64,000 nucleotides of DNA from Begonia masoniana (Eukaryota > Streptophyta > Magnoliopsida > Cucurbitales > Begoniaceae): assembly GCA_022432975.1 (NCBI GenBank), contig CM039512.1:34903730-34967729 (forward strand). The letters are read 5' to 3'. The notes beneath the pieces were generated by a model. It was not told the origin of the DNA. It saw nothing but the letters and a program-made list of their open reading frames with translations, and searched no databases. Shown one piece after another: positions 23,319-38,155 of this stretch. Position numbers and translations under genes: made by a program. How positions within the stretch are numbered: position 1 is the stretch's first letter; each line of letters starts with the position of its first letter.

Positions 23319-25923
23319 TGTAACACCCGGGAAATTCTTACAACGTGCGTAACCTTAGATAGGTTATGTTAAGTAGTAAATTAGAATGAAAATGTGGAAG
23401 AGGAATTTGAGGGAAAATAAAATGATAAAGTAATTGTTTAATAAATAGTGGTTTTAATTAATTTAAAAGAATAATGAATAAATTTGGTTAAACGAATTGA
23501 TTAAGTACTTAGTGTTCGGATATTCTAAATGGAGAACTTAAGCTGGGTACGGGGTGAGGGTCAATTTACGATAATTTATAATTAAGAACGAGATTTAACG
23601 GAAATTTCAGAAGGGCAAAACGGTAAATGTCATGTTATTAGTTTTAATAGAAATTGTTATAATTATAATTATTATTATTATTATTATTATTTTATAAAAC
23701 AAAAACAATAAAAACAACAGAATGTTATTCTGTTGTTCGTGGGTGCCCGAGCGCCGAGGGCCGAGAAGCAGGGGAGAAGGGAGAGCGACGGGAGGCGACG
23801 TTCTCCGACCAAGACCGACGGCGATTTCCGACGGTCTCCGGCCAGACAACGGCGACGAGCGGTTTCCGATTGTCTTCGCGCACGAACCGACAGGTTAGAC
23901 CCGATTTGTGCCCTGTTTCGGTTCTGTTTTTGGCCGTGAGTGTCGAGCCCATTTTGGCTCCGATCGCCGGCCGATTTTGGTCACCTCCGGCGTGGGTTTG
24001 CCAACCCTTGGTTCGGTTTTGGTTACCTGGCCGTATTGAGCTCAGATTTGAGAGAAAAACCGAGGGCTATAATTGGGGAATTCGGGTTTGTGTGTGTAGC
24101 TCGGGATTTTGGGTTCGTTTATGCTAATTGGGTGTGTGAGGGATTGATTAATAAGGAATTGGGTGGAATTTGATGGAAAATCAGAAATGGTGAAATTTCC
24201 AGTTAAGGGGCAGTTCGGGTTTTCTGTTAATTGACCTAGCTAGGGTTATTTGTTTTGAAATTCCTTTTGACTGGTTAAAATAGGTTATTAGAGGAGTACG
24301 TGGCCGCTGGAATCATTCGATTCCGATAACCGACGTGAAAGTTATGCACGTTTGAAGTTTCGGGTCAGTTTTTACCAAACCCAAATTAGTGGCCCGTTTA
24401 GTTAGATTTTCATTGGATTAAGCTAGAAATAGTAGTTTGAGATTTAATTGGTGAAAGTAGGCTTGATTTTAATGAAGTTTGAATTATTGTCGTAGGTCGA
24501 GCTGTAAATGGACAGGTAACAGACTATCTTCAGCGAGCTAGGATGCAGGTAAGTAGTGGATGTTATTCTTTTGCCTTCGGGCCTACACCAGATAACGATA
24601 GGGTTTCTTTGTTATTGCTTTGCTTCGTGTTACGTTGAATTAATTATGTTACTTCGGGATTGCGTAGAGTTGCTTGTCTGGTTGGTTGATTGGTCTTGAG
24701 TTGCATTGTTTGGCCGTGTGGTGTTATGTGGTCGTGTTGTTGCGTTGAGTCGTCGTATTGTGTTGTATTGCATATCTTGGTTGACACATGCATCATTGTT
24801 TTCTAACTGACGAAATCACGTGTTTTGCACTGTTGAGTGGTGAGGATTACGTAATGAAAGATAAGAATGGATTGCAACTTGGTCTCGAGTAGAATAGCTT
24901 CGTCAGGCAAGTGGCTCGTTGAGCACCCCGCGAGGGATTCTATTCGAGATGCCCTGTTAATGTACGTAATGTGTCGTGAGTATGAATTCCTCGACCTGTT
25001 CGTGCTTGAAGTGCACAATGAGGATTCTACGATCGATTGGAGGAGATTCGTGTTGGCCGTCCTGGACTGTGTTGGGACGTGTGCCTCCGGTCTAGCTCCG
25101 TGGATCAAGGCGTGGCCGTCCTGGACTGTGTGGGGGCGTGTGCCTACTTGATTCACCTAGAAGTGAAAGATAAATGCAACCGAAACGAAAAGAAAACAAC
25201 AGAGTGTGTAGAAACTGCATATGATAGGATTGCGTTGCATTGTGGTGTTGTGTTGCATTGTTGGGTCGTGTTGTTAGTGATGTTTTGCATTGTTAGGGTT
25301 GTGTGAGGGTTGTGTATGCCATGTGCTTGTTTATATTTGTTATTCCCTACTTGCTAAGCGTAAGCTTACGTGTGTGTGTGTGTTCTGTGGTGTAGGTAAC
25401 GACGCGGCTACAGGTGAGCTATGTGAGTCAGCCAGGACTTGAGAGCGGTCGGAGATGCACGGGGCGTGCCGGTGCGGGCAGTTGTCGGGGCGACTCCACC
25501 ATGGTCTTCGGAGATGTGGACTTTGTATTTTGATAGCATATTGTAGATGTCTGTTGTTGTATATAGTTAAGTTAAGGGTGATATGTCGCCCTATATTGTG
25601 GTCTTTCTTCAATTAGGAATTGTTAATATTTTAGTTTAACTCCTTTCTGCTATTTGGAGATTTCTCATGCCGTATGCTGGATAGTTGGTTGGTTAGGAGT
25701 ATTCTGAAACTGTTTGGGGATTGATTTATTGCAGGTACTTAGCATTTTTGGAGGCACCATTTTCAGGCGTTACTTTGCCGAAATTTTCGGGAATGACGCC
25801 GTGGTGCTTAGCGGTTAGGAGTAAGGGTAATTAGCGAGTCTAGGCCTAGTTTAAATTATGTTTCAACGTGGGTTTGGTTAGCAAAGTAGTGCACCGAGCC
25901 AGGGTGGGTTCGGGGGCGTTACA
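23319..25923 (+). repeat. Element C left LTR
   Basis: 2,605 bp, nearly identical to 28679-31284. It contains an ATT microsatellite (23655-23690), a GC-rich segment (23740-24010), a putative micro-exon (24496-24548) followed by GTAAGT, the stem half CCTACACCA (24582-24590) and its partner TGGTGTAGG (25388-25396). ORFs in the GC-rich part are the same in both LTRs but resemble no known protein. Confidence 0.93.
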
Positions 25924-25926
25924 AGA

Positions 25927-25938
25927 TGGTATCAGAGC
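25927..25938 (+). promoter_or_regulatory. Primer-binding site of element C
   Basis: TGGTATCAGAGC, three bases after the left LTR, complementary to initiator tRNA-Met. Confidence 0.88.
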
Positions 25939-28678
25939 ATAAATGGTCGAGTCGTTCAAAGGATTACTCGACAATGCCGGCCGCCATGCAACGTGCTTCA
26001 CCGACTGTAAGTATTTCTTTACTTTTAGTTAGTTGAGATTTAAAATGATAAGATGAGATTGTTTAACCCTTTTTGTTTTGGATATGTAATAGATTAGAAC
26101 GAGAATCTCGGGAGTACCGAGACAACCTGGTTAAGTGTTTAGAATTTTGTATGTTATTAGATGCTAATCCCTGTATGTTTTGTGATAATAGTGGACTAGA
26201 GAGTCTCAACGATACCGAGACAATCTAGGTGGATCTCATGAGCCGACTCATAGACGTACTGAATTGATAGTTCGAACAACTAGGAGTTTTATTTGAAAAA
26301 AAAAACGGACAAGTAACATTTTTAGAATAGATAGAAGTAAGATTTGCAATTAGAGAAATTAGAGGACCTTAAGATGGGAATGGAAATCTGATAACTTATA
26401 AGGGGTTTGAACGTTCCGAGGTGAGTGTAAGCGTTAGCTTGAGTGGAAGTGATAGTAGTTGGGGAAACGTCCTAGTGTGAAAATGATAAGGGTGTGGTAG
26501 ATTAAATGTTAGAGGAAGTAGACCTTAGAATGAGAAAGTTGTGCATCAAATCAGATAACTAGGTGTGACTGTCATTGTAGTACCCTTCGGATATAACAAA
26601 AGGTAATATAATTAAATTTATGTATAGTGGGAGTATGTAGGTGCAGACGGTATTTAAGGGTTTAATTTAAGTAAATAGTTGGGAGAGTATCAGAAGTAGT
26701 TATTGCCGGGGTGTTTTAGAGGATGCAATTAATCAATGTGTGGGCGACCAGTAGTGTATGACTTGAGGAATTATAGAATTTTAAGTAAGAGTGATAAATT
26801 AGAAAGGAAAATGGGAATGATGTTAGTATGATTAATGGAATGTAGTGATCCTTTAAGGTAAAATTGAGAACTTCGATAGGAAGTTTACTCGGCAGATTCT
26901 TGGTGTTATGTGAGTGCGTATACTTTGAGGATTGTAGTAAGTTGGGAAAGAGTTAGTTTAGACTTAAGGCTTTGAGAATGTTTGGTGATGACTGACTGAG
27001 GTATAGTTGGATAAATTGAGTTTACTCGAGGTAAGTAGGTAGTGTGCTTTCTCGAGATAAGTTAGTATTTCTAAGTTTAGAGAAAAGTCTAACCTCTTAA
27101 ATTAAGATAATGCTCTGAGGTTTAGATTAATGCGTACGATGTTAGGAGAAATTGTGACTTGTCGAGGTAATAGGTAGGAAGTTGGGATTTTGGGTGTTAA
27201 TTATGCTACAACAAGTTTGCAAACAAAGAGGTTGTTGGGTGACTTGTTATAATGAAAGTTAGAGGAGTATGAAGACTCAAGAGTATAGTAGGTAGTACAT
27301 TTTGAAGAGTAAAAGTGAAATGTGGAGAACTCATATAGAGGATGAATAATAAAATAGAGGTTGGAAGATGTAAGCTAGAAGAACGATTAGATGAAATTAG
27401 AGTAACTTCTAGATTGTGGATGGGCATAGGGAAGAAGGAGAGTTAAGCTAAGAGGGTTAGCTATTAGAAATTGTGTATTTCATATGAAACTGAAGAACTT
27501 AGAAGAGAATTAAATTGTAAAAGTTTCAATATAGAGAATTCTGGGAGGCGGTGAATTTAGGGAAGTTTCAATTTTGAAATTAATAAGGTTGAAGTTAAAG
27601 TGAGTGTAGATCATTTAAGGTAAGGTATTTAGATGATGAGTGTTGAGTGTAAAGTTGGGAACAAGTTTGTTTAGACCTAAGAATTTGAGTGTTTGGTAAT
27701 GACTGCAATTAGGAGTTAAACAAATTGAGTGTAGTGAACATGAGTTAGACCAAGTAAGCATAGCGAATGTAAGTAGAAAGAGTCATAGTATACTTTGAGG
27801 AATGGTTGATAGGTTTAAGAGATGAGAGCTTTGAGTATGAGGGTTGTGTTGGAATAACTAAGGAAAGGTTATGATTGTTTGAGATATAAATTGTCTTGAT
27901 TGGTTGATTTAAGTAAATGTAAGAGATAGGAGTGATAAGTTAGGGAGCAAAGTTACGAAAATGAAAACCTTGGGTGATGTAGAAAAGAGTGCTTCGAGGG
28001 TATAGTGAATTAAGACTATGTGAATGGTGTTAGAATGAGGTGCGAGGTAAATAGATGTGAGATGCGATAGTAAGATCGAAATGAATTTGAAATCTAAAAC
28101 TAAGGGTAAGAAGTTGACTCTGTAGGTTCTAGTGTTATGCGATTGAGATGGTTTTGGAGGTTTGAGATTGTTTGATGGATACGTGTCTACATTAGAAAAG
28201 TAAGTGACTAGGTGAATTTAGTTACGAAGATCTGTCGTAAGGAAATTTACTAGGTGACCAAGGATATGTTGTACACCATTTAGAGTATTGTGTGAAGCGT
28301 TAGGAACAAGTTAGTCCTGATCTACGGATTTATAGAGTTTAGTCACACTAGAGGCACGAAGTGTACTCATTGGTATCTTAGGATTTCTCGATTTGGGGTA
28401 GCATGAAGGACTATGGTGGTTTGTGCGTGTTTAGTAGACACAGAAGTAGAGAAAAAGATCGAGTTGAGAATTCAGTTAGAAGGGTTTGAGGGTATGAATT
28501 AGATTATAGTTAGTGGACATGTGAATATTCGAGTTAGAAAGTGCAGAGTTAGGTGAAGTCGGAACTTGGGGGAATGTAGCACCCGATGGGTGAGTAGAGT
28601 TGGGTAGTTGAGTTGAGTAAAGTGAGAAATAACAAGGATACAAATTTTGAGAACAAAATTTTTGTAAGGAGGGTGGAT
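25939..28678 (+). other. Element C interior, non-coding
   Basis: About 2.7 kb of AG-rich plus-strand sequence with no long ORF on either strand. Short phrases such as CACCATTTAGAGTATTG (28274 onward) recur in altered form in element D's interior (CACCATTTAAGGTATTG, 44671 onward). The start of the interior (CGACTGTAAGTA) also matches D. It may be an eroded ancestral gag-pol, but no domain can be named. Confidence 0.65.
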
Positions 28679-31284
28679 TGTAACACCCGGGAAATTCTTA
28701 CAACGCGCGTAACCTTAGATAGGTTATGTTAAGTAGTAAATTAGAATGAAAATGTGGAAGAGGAATTTGAGGGAAAATAAAATGATAAAGTAATTGTTTA
28801 ATAAATAGTGGTTTTAATTAATTTAAAAGAATAATGAATAAATTTGGTTAAACGAATTGATTAAGTACTTAGTGTTCGGATATTCTAAATGGAGAACTTA
28901 AGCTGGGTACGGGGTGAGGGTCAATTTACGATAATTTATAATTAAGAACGAGATTTAATGGAAATTTCGGAAGGGCAAAACGGTAAATGTCATGTTATTA
29001 GTTTTAATAGAAATTGTTATAATTATAATTATTATTATTATTATTATTATTTTATAAAACAAAAACAATAAAAACAACAGAATGTTAATCTGTTGTTCGT
29101 GGGTGCCCGAGCGCCGAGGGCCGAGAAGCAGGGGAGAAGGGAGAGCGACGGGAGGCGACGTTCTCCGACCAAGACCGACGGCGATTTCCGACGGTCTCCG
29201 GCCAGACAACGGCGACGAGCGGTTTCCGGTTGTCTTCGCGCACGAACCGACAGGTTAGACCCGATTTGTGCCCTGTTTCGGTTCTGTTTTTGGCCGTGAG
29301 TGTCGAGCCCGTTTTGGCTCCGATCGCCGGCCGATTTTGGTCACCTCCGGCGTGGGTTTGCCAACCCTTGGTTCGGTTTTGGTTACCTGGCCGTATTGAG
29401 CTCAGATTTGAGAGAAAAACCGAGGGCTATAATTGGGGAATTCGGGTTTGTGTGTGTAGCTCGGGATTTTGGGTTCGTTTATGCTAATTGGGTGTGTGAG
29501 GGATTGATTAATAAGGAATTGGGTGGAATTTGATGGAAAATCAGAAATGGTGAAATTTCCGGTTAAGGGGCAGTTCGGGTTTTCTGTTAATTGACCTAGC
29601 TAGGGTTATTTGTTTTGAAATTCCTTTTGACTGGTTAAAATAGGTTATTAGAGGAGTACGTGGCCGCTGGAATCGTTCGATTCCGATAACCGACGTGAAA
29701 GTTATGCACGTTTGAAGTTTCGGGTCGGTTTTTACCGAACCCAAATTAGTGACCCGTTTAGTTAGATTTTCATTGGATTAAGCTAGAAATAGTAGTTTGA
29801 GAGTTAATTGGTGAAAGTAGGCTTGATTTTAATGAAGTTTGAATTATTGTCGTAGGTCGAGCTGTAGATGGACAGGTAACAGAATATCCTCAGCGAGCTA
29901 GGATGCCAGGTAAGTAGTGGATGTTATTCTTTTGCCTTCGGGCCTACACCGGAGAATGGTAGGGTTTGTTTGTTATTGCTTTGCTTCGTGTTACGTTGAA
30001 TTAATTATGTTACTTCGGGATTGCGTAGAGTTGCTTGTCTGGTTGGTTGATTGGTCTTGAGTTGCATTGTTTGGCCGTGTGGTGTTATGTGGTCGTGTTG
30101 TTGCGTTGAGTCGTCGTATTGTGTTGTATTGCATATCTTGGTTGACACATGCATCATTGTTTTCTAACTGACGAAATCACGTGTTTTGCACTGTTGAGTG
30201 GTGAGGATGACGTAATGAAAGATAAGAATGGATTGCAACTTGGTCTCGAGTAGAATAGCTTCGTCGGGCAAGTGGCTCGTTGAGCACCCCGCGAGGGATT
30301 CTATTCGAGATGCCCTGTTAATGTACGTAATGTGTCGTGAGTATGAATTCCTCGACCTGTTCGTGCTTGAAGTGCACAATGAGGATTCTACGATCGATTG
30401 GAGGAGATTTGTGTTGGCCGTCCTGGACTGTGTTGAGACGTGTGCCTCCGGTCTAGCTCCGTGGATCAAGGCGTGGCCGTCCTGGACTGTGTGGGGGCGT
30501 GTGCCTACTTGATTCACCTGGAAGTGAAAGATAAATGCAACCGAAACGAAAAGAAAACAACAGAGTGTGTAGAAACTGCATATGATAGGATTGCGTTGCA
30601 TTGTGGTGTTGTGTTGCATTGTTGGGTCGTGTTGTTAGTGATGTTTTGCGTTGTTAGGGTTGTGTGAGGGTTGTGTATGCCATGTGCTTGTTTATATTTG
30701 CTATTCCCTACTTGCTAAGCGTAAGCTTACGTGTGTGTGTGTGTTCTGTGGTGTAGGTAACGACGCGGCTACAGGTGAGCTATGTGAGTCAGCCAGGACT
30801 TGAGAGCGGTCGGAGATGCACGGGGCGTGCCGGTGCGGGCAGTTTTCGGGGCGACTCCAACATGGTCTTCGGAGATGTGGACTTTGTATTTTGATAGCAT
30901 ATTGTAGATGTCTGTTGTTGTATATAGTTAAGTTAAGGGTGATATGTCGCCCTATATTGTGGTCTTTCTTCAATTAGGAATTGTTAATATTTTAGTTTAA
31001 CTCCTTTCTGCTATTTGGAGATTTCTCATGCCGTATGCTGGATAGTTGGTTGGTTAGGAGTATTCTGAAACTGTTTGGGGATTGATTTATTGCAGGTACT
31101 TAGCATTTTTGGAGGCGCCATTTTCAGGCGTTATTTTGCCGAAATTTTCGGGAAGGACGCCGTGGTGCTTAGCGGTTAGGAGTAAGGGTAATTAGCGAGT
31201 CTAGGCCTAGTTTAAATTATGTTTCAACGTGGGTTTGGTTAGCAAAGTAGCGCACCGAGCCAGGGTGGGTTCGGGGGCGTTACA
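28679..31284 (+). repeat. Element C right LTR
   Basis: 2,606 bp and nearly identical to the left LTR. The micro-exon is at 29856-29909 and the partner TGGTGTAGG at 30749-30757. It is followed by TSD CTTTC. Confidence 0.93.
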
Positions 31285-31418
31285 CTTTCCATTTGTTGAG
31301 CTTGTCGTTCTAAGTGTTGGGACTGTTGGGCAAGGTTTTGAGACTGTTGGGCAATAATTTCCTTGAGTTGGTCTATGGTGTCGTCTCTCAAGTCTCTATC
31401 ATTTCCTTTTCGCACCAT
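31285..31418 (-). pseudogene. Element A: gag N-terminus
   Basis: Minus-strand ATG at 31418-31416 opens MVRKGNDRDLRDDTIDQL and continues with Gln/Ser-rich QSQ repeats up to the element C insertion. When C and one CTTTC copy are removed, the frame continues in phase at 23318. It matches the start of element B's gag. Confidence 0.88.
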
Positions 31419-31563
31419 TTTGCTAACCTATAACAATTAAAGACAACAATTCTAAGAAATCAAAACAAAGAAAGCATATAACGTACTTACAATTGAAGAA
31501 GCATGTGCGTGTAGTGGCTTGCGCAGTCGAGCAATCTACAGAACTGTTTTTAAAACCTGGGAA

Positions 31564-31574
31564 CTCTGATACCA
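31564..31574 (-). promoter_or_regulatory. Primer-binding site of element A
   Basis: Minus strand TGGTATCAGAG, just inside the LTR boundary at 31579. It matches the 3' end of initiator tRNA-Met. Confidence 0.82.
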
Positions 31575-31578
31575 TAAC

Positions 31579-33568
31579 TGTAACGACCCTTAAAACTATT
31601 TCTAATTTTTTCGTATTATATTTTTTTTTATAACTTTTTAGTAAATTCTTTCGTTAAATTGATAAGTCAAAGTATAAATTATTGAAACATATTTAAAAAT
31701 CAATCAAATAAAACCATTAAAGCAGAAGAGGAATCGGCCCAGTAGAACAGAGACAAAAAGAGCCCAAGCCCAAAATTTTTTCTGTTCACATCCGCCGCTC
31801 ACTTCTACTAAGCTACATCCACCGCTCAATTCACATCCACTGCTCACTCACAAAACACATCCACCGATCACTCACAAAAAACATCCACCGATCACTCACA
31901 AAACACATCCACCGGTGACTCACAAAAACATATCCACTAATCACTCACAAAACACATCCACCGGTGAACAGTAACACTCAACATCCACCGATGACGTCAG
32001 CTGGATGACTTATTCACCCAGCATCCAACGGTCAACAGTAACCGAACACATCTACCGATTGACTTTGACCAAACTCTTATATAAATCCTTTGCCGATCAC
32101 AAAACAATAGAAGTTTACTACTTAACCGTAACCCATACAATTTTTCCCCCTGTACTTACACATCATTTACTTAGAACTTCCAAAAACACTAAAAATAACA
32201 TTCTCCATTTCCAGAGACATCAAAATGAACATTATATACATATATGTTCACAAACTATCCATACCTAGCGGAAGCTGTCAAAAATATCATCAAAATATAA
32301 TTTTCAACCTATCCAGATACCAAGCATCCTAATAAGAGTTTCTATACATTTCATCAAAATATCATCACCCAAAACAATTAACCTATGCTCCAACGGGTCA
32401 AGTGTGCATCGACTACGCCAATCGCTCTCCGAACATCCTCCTTCAAGCTGCAAGCTCGTCTGAGAGAGGAAAATCCTCCTCACCTTTCTCTATATCACCT
32501 ACACCATAAAGACATCTATGAAATAAAAATCTCAGTAAATTCTACGTAAATGCCAATGCATGATCATGTATGATCAATACTAAGAAAATCGTCCATGTCA
32601 TTTCATATATCGGTACGTGTCAGTCTATGGTTATCGGAAACGCTCGACAGATGGATAGGGCACATCAAGCGGTTAGATAGCCCACACCATCTGAAGGGAG
32701 GAAAACCCGCTCACCACGGAACGCTAGGTCTGAACCTCATCCCCGATAACCCTATGCCATGGTTGTTTACTGTGATACTTTACTTGCCTTTACATGCATA
32801 TTCTTTTCATGAAACCCATGCGTAAATTTATTTTCATGACGTTTTGAAACCATGATGCATGAACAGTTCAATATGCACAATATAACATATATAACGTGAA
32901 TACCATCAAAACCTCACAAATACCATCAAAACATCACAAGCACAGACTATAAAGTAACTAACCCAAAACTACCCAACCAAAGCAGTTAAACAGGCAAAGC
33001 ACCAACATTCACCAACAATCCTCGAGGGACAAAGTTTGACATATGGTGTAGGCCAATCGGCCATAGTAAGTCACGAGAACTTACCTCAAGTCCTCAGCAC
33101 ACCAAGCACTATCCGTGAGCTTGTTCACCTAAGACAATTTATAACACATGGAATTAGAACCAAGTCTAACCCAATCGGACTCCGTTAATTCCACTTAACT
33201 ATCCTCCATAATCATAAATGCCTTATTATCATTCAACATTCCAATAGCTAACGATTTCTAACTTCCATCAACAATTTCTAACGAAACCCTATTTGAATAA
33301 CAACTCTAAAATCGAAGGCTAACAATCCAGAACATTAAAACCTTACCTAGGGTCGCGATTTAGGAATTAATCGTGAAGGAAATTGATCGGTTGGAGGAGC
33401 CGTTAAATGTGAAGAAGCGTAGGGGTGGAGAGAATTTTCGTGGCTGTGAAAGTGAAAGGAGAGAAAGAGTGAAAGTGAATGTGGTTTCTCGTAAGGGAGG
33501 GAAAAAGAAGGTGTTGCCTTCACCAAGCTTCTCCCACAAGTTTTGACACTTGTCACACTCTCAATTGG
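31579..33568 (-). repeat. Element A 5' LTR, proximal part
   Basis: Begins on the plus strand TGTAACGACCC next to the primer site. It contains CATCCACCGATCACTC-type repeats (31785-32065), a possible micro-exon (33085-33128) and a perfect 11-bp stem pair (32498-32508 with 33042-33052). It is interrupted at 33568 by a solo LTR and resumes at 38156. The outer boundary is not clear. Confidence 0.8.
31785..32065. repeat. CATCCACCGATCAC tandem array in element A LTR
   Basis: About ten irregular repeats of roughly 20-25 bp with the core CATCCACCGATCAC/CATCCACCGGTGA. The homologous array in reverse orientation is at 55620-56010. The core resembles the TCTGCCGAT motif of the unrelated copia LTR. Confidence 0.75.
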
Positions 33569-34529
33569 TGTAATATCCGGCCTGTACAAGTTTTTGGATT
33601 TAATATATTATTCAATATATTATTATATAATGGCATTTTTGGTAAATATGTCAAATCAGGTAAGTTTCGCAAACGGAAAGCGTCATGATGATCCTAACGA
33701 ATAATTGGAATTTTAAGGAAATTACGAGAATTTTCGGAGTTTAAACGCTATATTTCGAGTAATTGTGTTTCTCGAAACTTAAAGGACGTTTTAGTAAAAA
33801 TGGTAAATGAAGTCCAAATTGCGAACGGACAGTTTTAATAAAGCCCTGGTGATAAATATGAGTTATTGGCAAAATATGGAATTTTCGAGAATCCGAATCG
33901 TTGGACGATTAACGAAACGAACGATGAAACGAATTGAATTAAGTGAGAAGGGCAAAATGGTAATTTGAAAATCAATTTTTATTTAAACATCACAAATTCT
34001 TTCTCTCCCTCACTTTCTCTCTTTTCTTCTCTGGATCGCACGACGGAGAGCTCCCTCCTCTCTCGGCCGCCGACACCGATCAACATTTCGACCTCCGTCC
34101 GACCTTCGTTCGTTCCGATTTCTTCACGGTTTCTCCTCCTCTCGCTACCCTAGGTATGCAGCTTCGGTCTTTGAGCGTTTATTTCGAGTTTTACGGAGAT
34201 TTAGTTAATTAGGGTTTCGATCGATTTTCGTTAAAAACGCGAATTAGGGTTCGTAATTAATAGGTTAGCATTGATTAAGTACGTATTGAACGTATTGGAC
34301 ATTATTGGACGAGGAAAAATCAATTTGAGAAAAAGCTAAAAATTGATAAATTTCCGAGTTTTTGAGAAAAACTCGTTAATCGGAATTCCAGGTTATCGAG
34401 CATTATGTCATTGTTAAATACTTCGAATTATTAAGTTGGAATTTTAGGAAATTCATTAGTTAAGGATTTCGTAATTTGGACGTTTATAATTCAAATTGGG
34501 TTTAACTACGAATATCGTGTTTTCCTCAG

Positions 34530-34574
34530 ACACACGACTCCCGTGGACAAAGCTCGAGATTCTGCGCGCCCAAG
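34530..34574 (+). other. Putative 45-nt LTR micro-exon (solo LTR)
   Basis: Bounded by TTTCCTCAG and GTAAGT, and 45 nt long as in element B, solo LTR E and the LTR at 54047. The downstream acceptor-like TATGGTGTAGG seen in those LTRs is missing here, where the repeat array begins. Confidence 0.4.
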
Positions 34575-35111
34575 GTAAGTCTCCGTGACTTACTCTGACC
34601 AATCGGTCTACACCATACTTCGATGTCGTATCGAGGATCCCTAAGGAATTGTTTGCTTTAAATCGCTTCCGGTTGGGTAGCTAGGTTTAAATTGTTTATA
34701 GGTTACTCTATTGTGGTCTTGAGGGTATATATGTTGATTGTTTACTTTCTGTCTATATCTGTTCATGCATCACGTATTTCAAATGTCATGAAAACGAATT
34801 TCTGCACGCGTTTTAAGAAAAGAAATGAACATCTGTAATTAATCTACGTAATCTGTATCTGGTTACGCGAGATGGGGCTCAGGCATGGCTGTAGGGTTTG
34901 TGAGCATGTACCCCCCTCCTCTAAATCGAAAGTGGTAGTCCGACCGCGGGATGTATTCTTTCCATTTATAGGGCTGATATCTCGGTAACAATCTGTCTGC
35001 GATGTAATGAATCTGTATCTGTATATGAATCTGAAATCTGCATGTTTTCTGAATGGCATACGCACGCACGCATCTGCATTTACGTAGCTTACTGAGATTT
35101 CAATATCTCAT

Positions 35112-36859
35112 CGATCGTGCGCTGCATTATGCAGCGATCGTGCGCTGCATTATGCAGCGATCGTGCGCTGCATTATGCAGCGATCGTGCGCTGCATTATG
35201 CAGCGATCGTGCGCTGCATTATGCAGCGATCGTGCGCTGCATTATGCAGCGATCGTGCGCTGCATTATGCAGCGATCGTGCGCTGCATTATGCAGCGATC
35301 GTGCGCTGCATTATGCAGCGATCGTGCGCTGCATTATGCAGCGATCGTGCGCTGCATTATGCAGCGATCGTGCGCTGCATTATGCAGCGATCGTGCGCTG
35401 CATTATGCAGCGATCGTGCGCTGCATTATGCAGCGATCGTGCGCTGCATTATGCAGCGATCGTGCGCTGCATTATGCAGCGATCGTGCGCTGCATTATGC
35501 AGCGATCGTGCGCTGCATTATGCAGCGATCGTGCGCTGCATTATGCAGCGATCGTGCGCTGCATTATGCAGCGATCGTGCGCTGCATTATGCAGCGATCG
35601 TGCGCTGCATTATGCAGCGATCGTGCGCTGCATTATGCAGCGATCGTGCGCTGCATTATGCAGCGATCGTGCGCTGCATTATGCAGCGATCGTGCGCTGC
35701 ATTATGCAGCGATCGTGCGCTGCATTATGCAGCGATCGTGCGCTGCATTATGCAGCGATCGTGCGCTGCATTATGCAGCGATCGTGCGCTGCATTATGCA
35801 GCGATCGTGCGCTGCATTATGCAGCGATCGTGCGCTGCATTATGCAGCGATCGTGCGCTGCATTATGCAGCGATCGTGCGCTGCATTATGCAGCGATCGT
35901 GCGCTGCATTATGCAGCGATCGTGCGCTGCATTATGCAGCGATCGTGCGCTGCATTATGCAGCGATCGTGCGCTGCATTATGCAGCGATCGTGCGCTGCA
36001 TTATGCAGCGATCGTGCGCTGCATTATGCAGCGATCGTGCGCTGCATTATGCAGCGATCGTGCGCTGCATTATGCAGCGATCGTGCGCTGCATTATGCAG
36101 CGATCGTGCGCTGCATTATGCAGCGATCGTGCGCTGCATTATGCAGCGATCGTGCGCTGCATTATGCAGCGATCGTGCGCTGCATTATGCAGCGATCGTG
36201 CGCTGCATTATGCAGCGATCGTGCGCTGCATTATGCAGCGATCGTGCGCTGCATTATGCAGCGATCGTGCGCTGCATTATGCAGCGATCGTGCGCTGCAT
36301 TATGCAGCGATCGTGCGCTGCATTATGCAGCGATCGTGCGCTGCATTATGCAGCGATCGTGCGCTGCATTATGCAGCGATCGTGCGCTGCATTATGCAGC
36401 GATCGTGCGCTGCATTATGCAGCGATCGTGCGCTGCATTATGCAGCGATCGTGCGCTGCATTATGCAGCGATCGTGCGCTGCATTATGCAGCGATCGTGC
36501 GCTGCATTATGCAGCGATCGTGCGCTGCATTATGCAGCGATCGTGCGCTGCATTATGCAGCGATCGTGCGCTGCATTATGCAGCGATCGTGCGCTGCATT
36601 ATGCAGCGATCGTGCGCTGCATTATGCAGCGATCGTGCGCTGCATTATGCAGCGATCGTGCGCTGCATTATGCAGCGATCGTGCGCTGCATTATGCAGCG
36701 ATCGTGCGCTGCATTATGCAGCGATCGTGCGCTGCATTATGCAGCGATCGTGCGCTGCATTATGCAGCGATCGTGCGCTGCATTATGCAGCGATCGTGCG
36801 CTGCATTATGCAGCGATCGTGCGCTGCATTATGCAGCGATCGTGCGCTGCATGATGCAG
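35112..36859 (+). repeat. 23-bp tandem array, 76 units
   Basis: 1,748 bp, exactly 76 times 23. Units look identical except the last, which has one T-to-G change. Each unit contains the inverted pair TGCAGCG/CGCTGCA around ATCGTG, and TGCATTATGCA, so each could form small hairpins. All three plus frames are open because 23 is not a multiple of 3 and the unit lacks stops. The resulting long ORFs are artefacts. Confidence 0.98.
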
Positions 36860-36882
36860 CGCCCGCAGCCGATCGAGCCTGC

Positions 36883-38107
<1,225 letters not shown>

Positions 38108-38155
38108 AAAATAATACGGACAATATGGGTACGGTACTAGGGGTGTTACAATTGG

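Larger units (their letters stand above)
23319..31284 (+). mobile_element. Element C: non-coding LTR retrotransposon (LARD-like)
   Basis: Starts TGTAACACCCGGG, ends GGGGGCGTTACA, with target duplication CTTTC (23314-23318 and 31285-31289). The two LTRs are 2.6 kb and the interior 2,755 bp. A primer site follows the left LTR and a purine-rich AAGGAGGGTGGAT precedes the right one. It lies in element A's gag in the opposite orientation, and A's gag reads through in frame when C is removed. No gag or pol domain is recognisable, so it depends on another element's enzymes. Confidence 0.93.

Noticed and set aside
23607..24173. ORFs in the GC-rich part of element C's LTRs (also 28955-29533 and 42756-43296)
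   Set aside because: They overlap on both strands, resemble no protein family and lie in LTR leader sequence.
35112..36859. CRISPR array
   Set aside because: The units are contiguous with no unique spacers and the context is plant transposon DNA.
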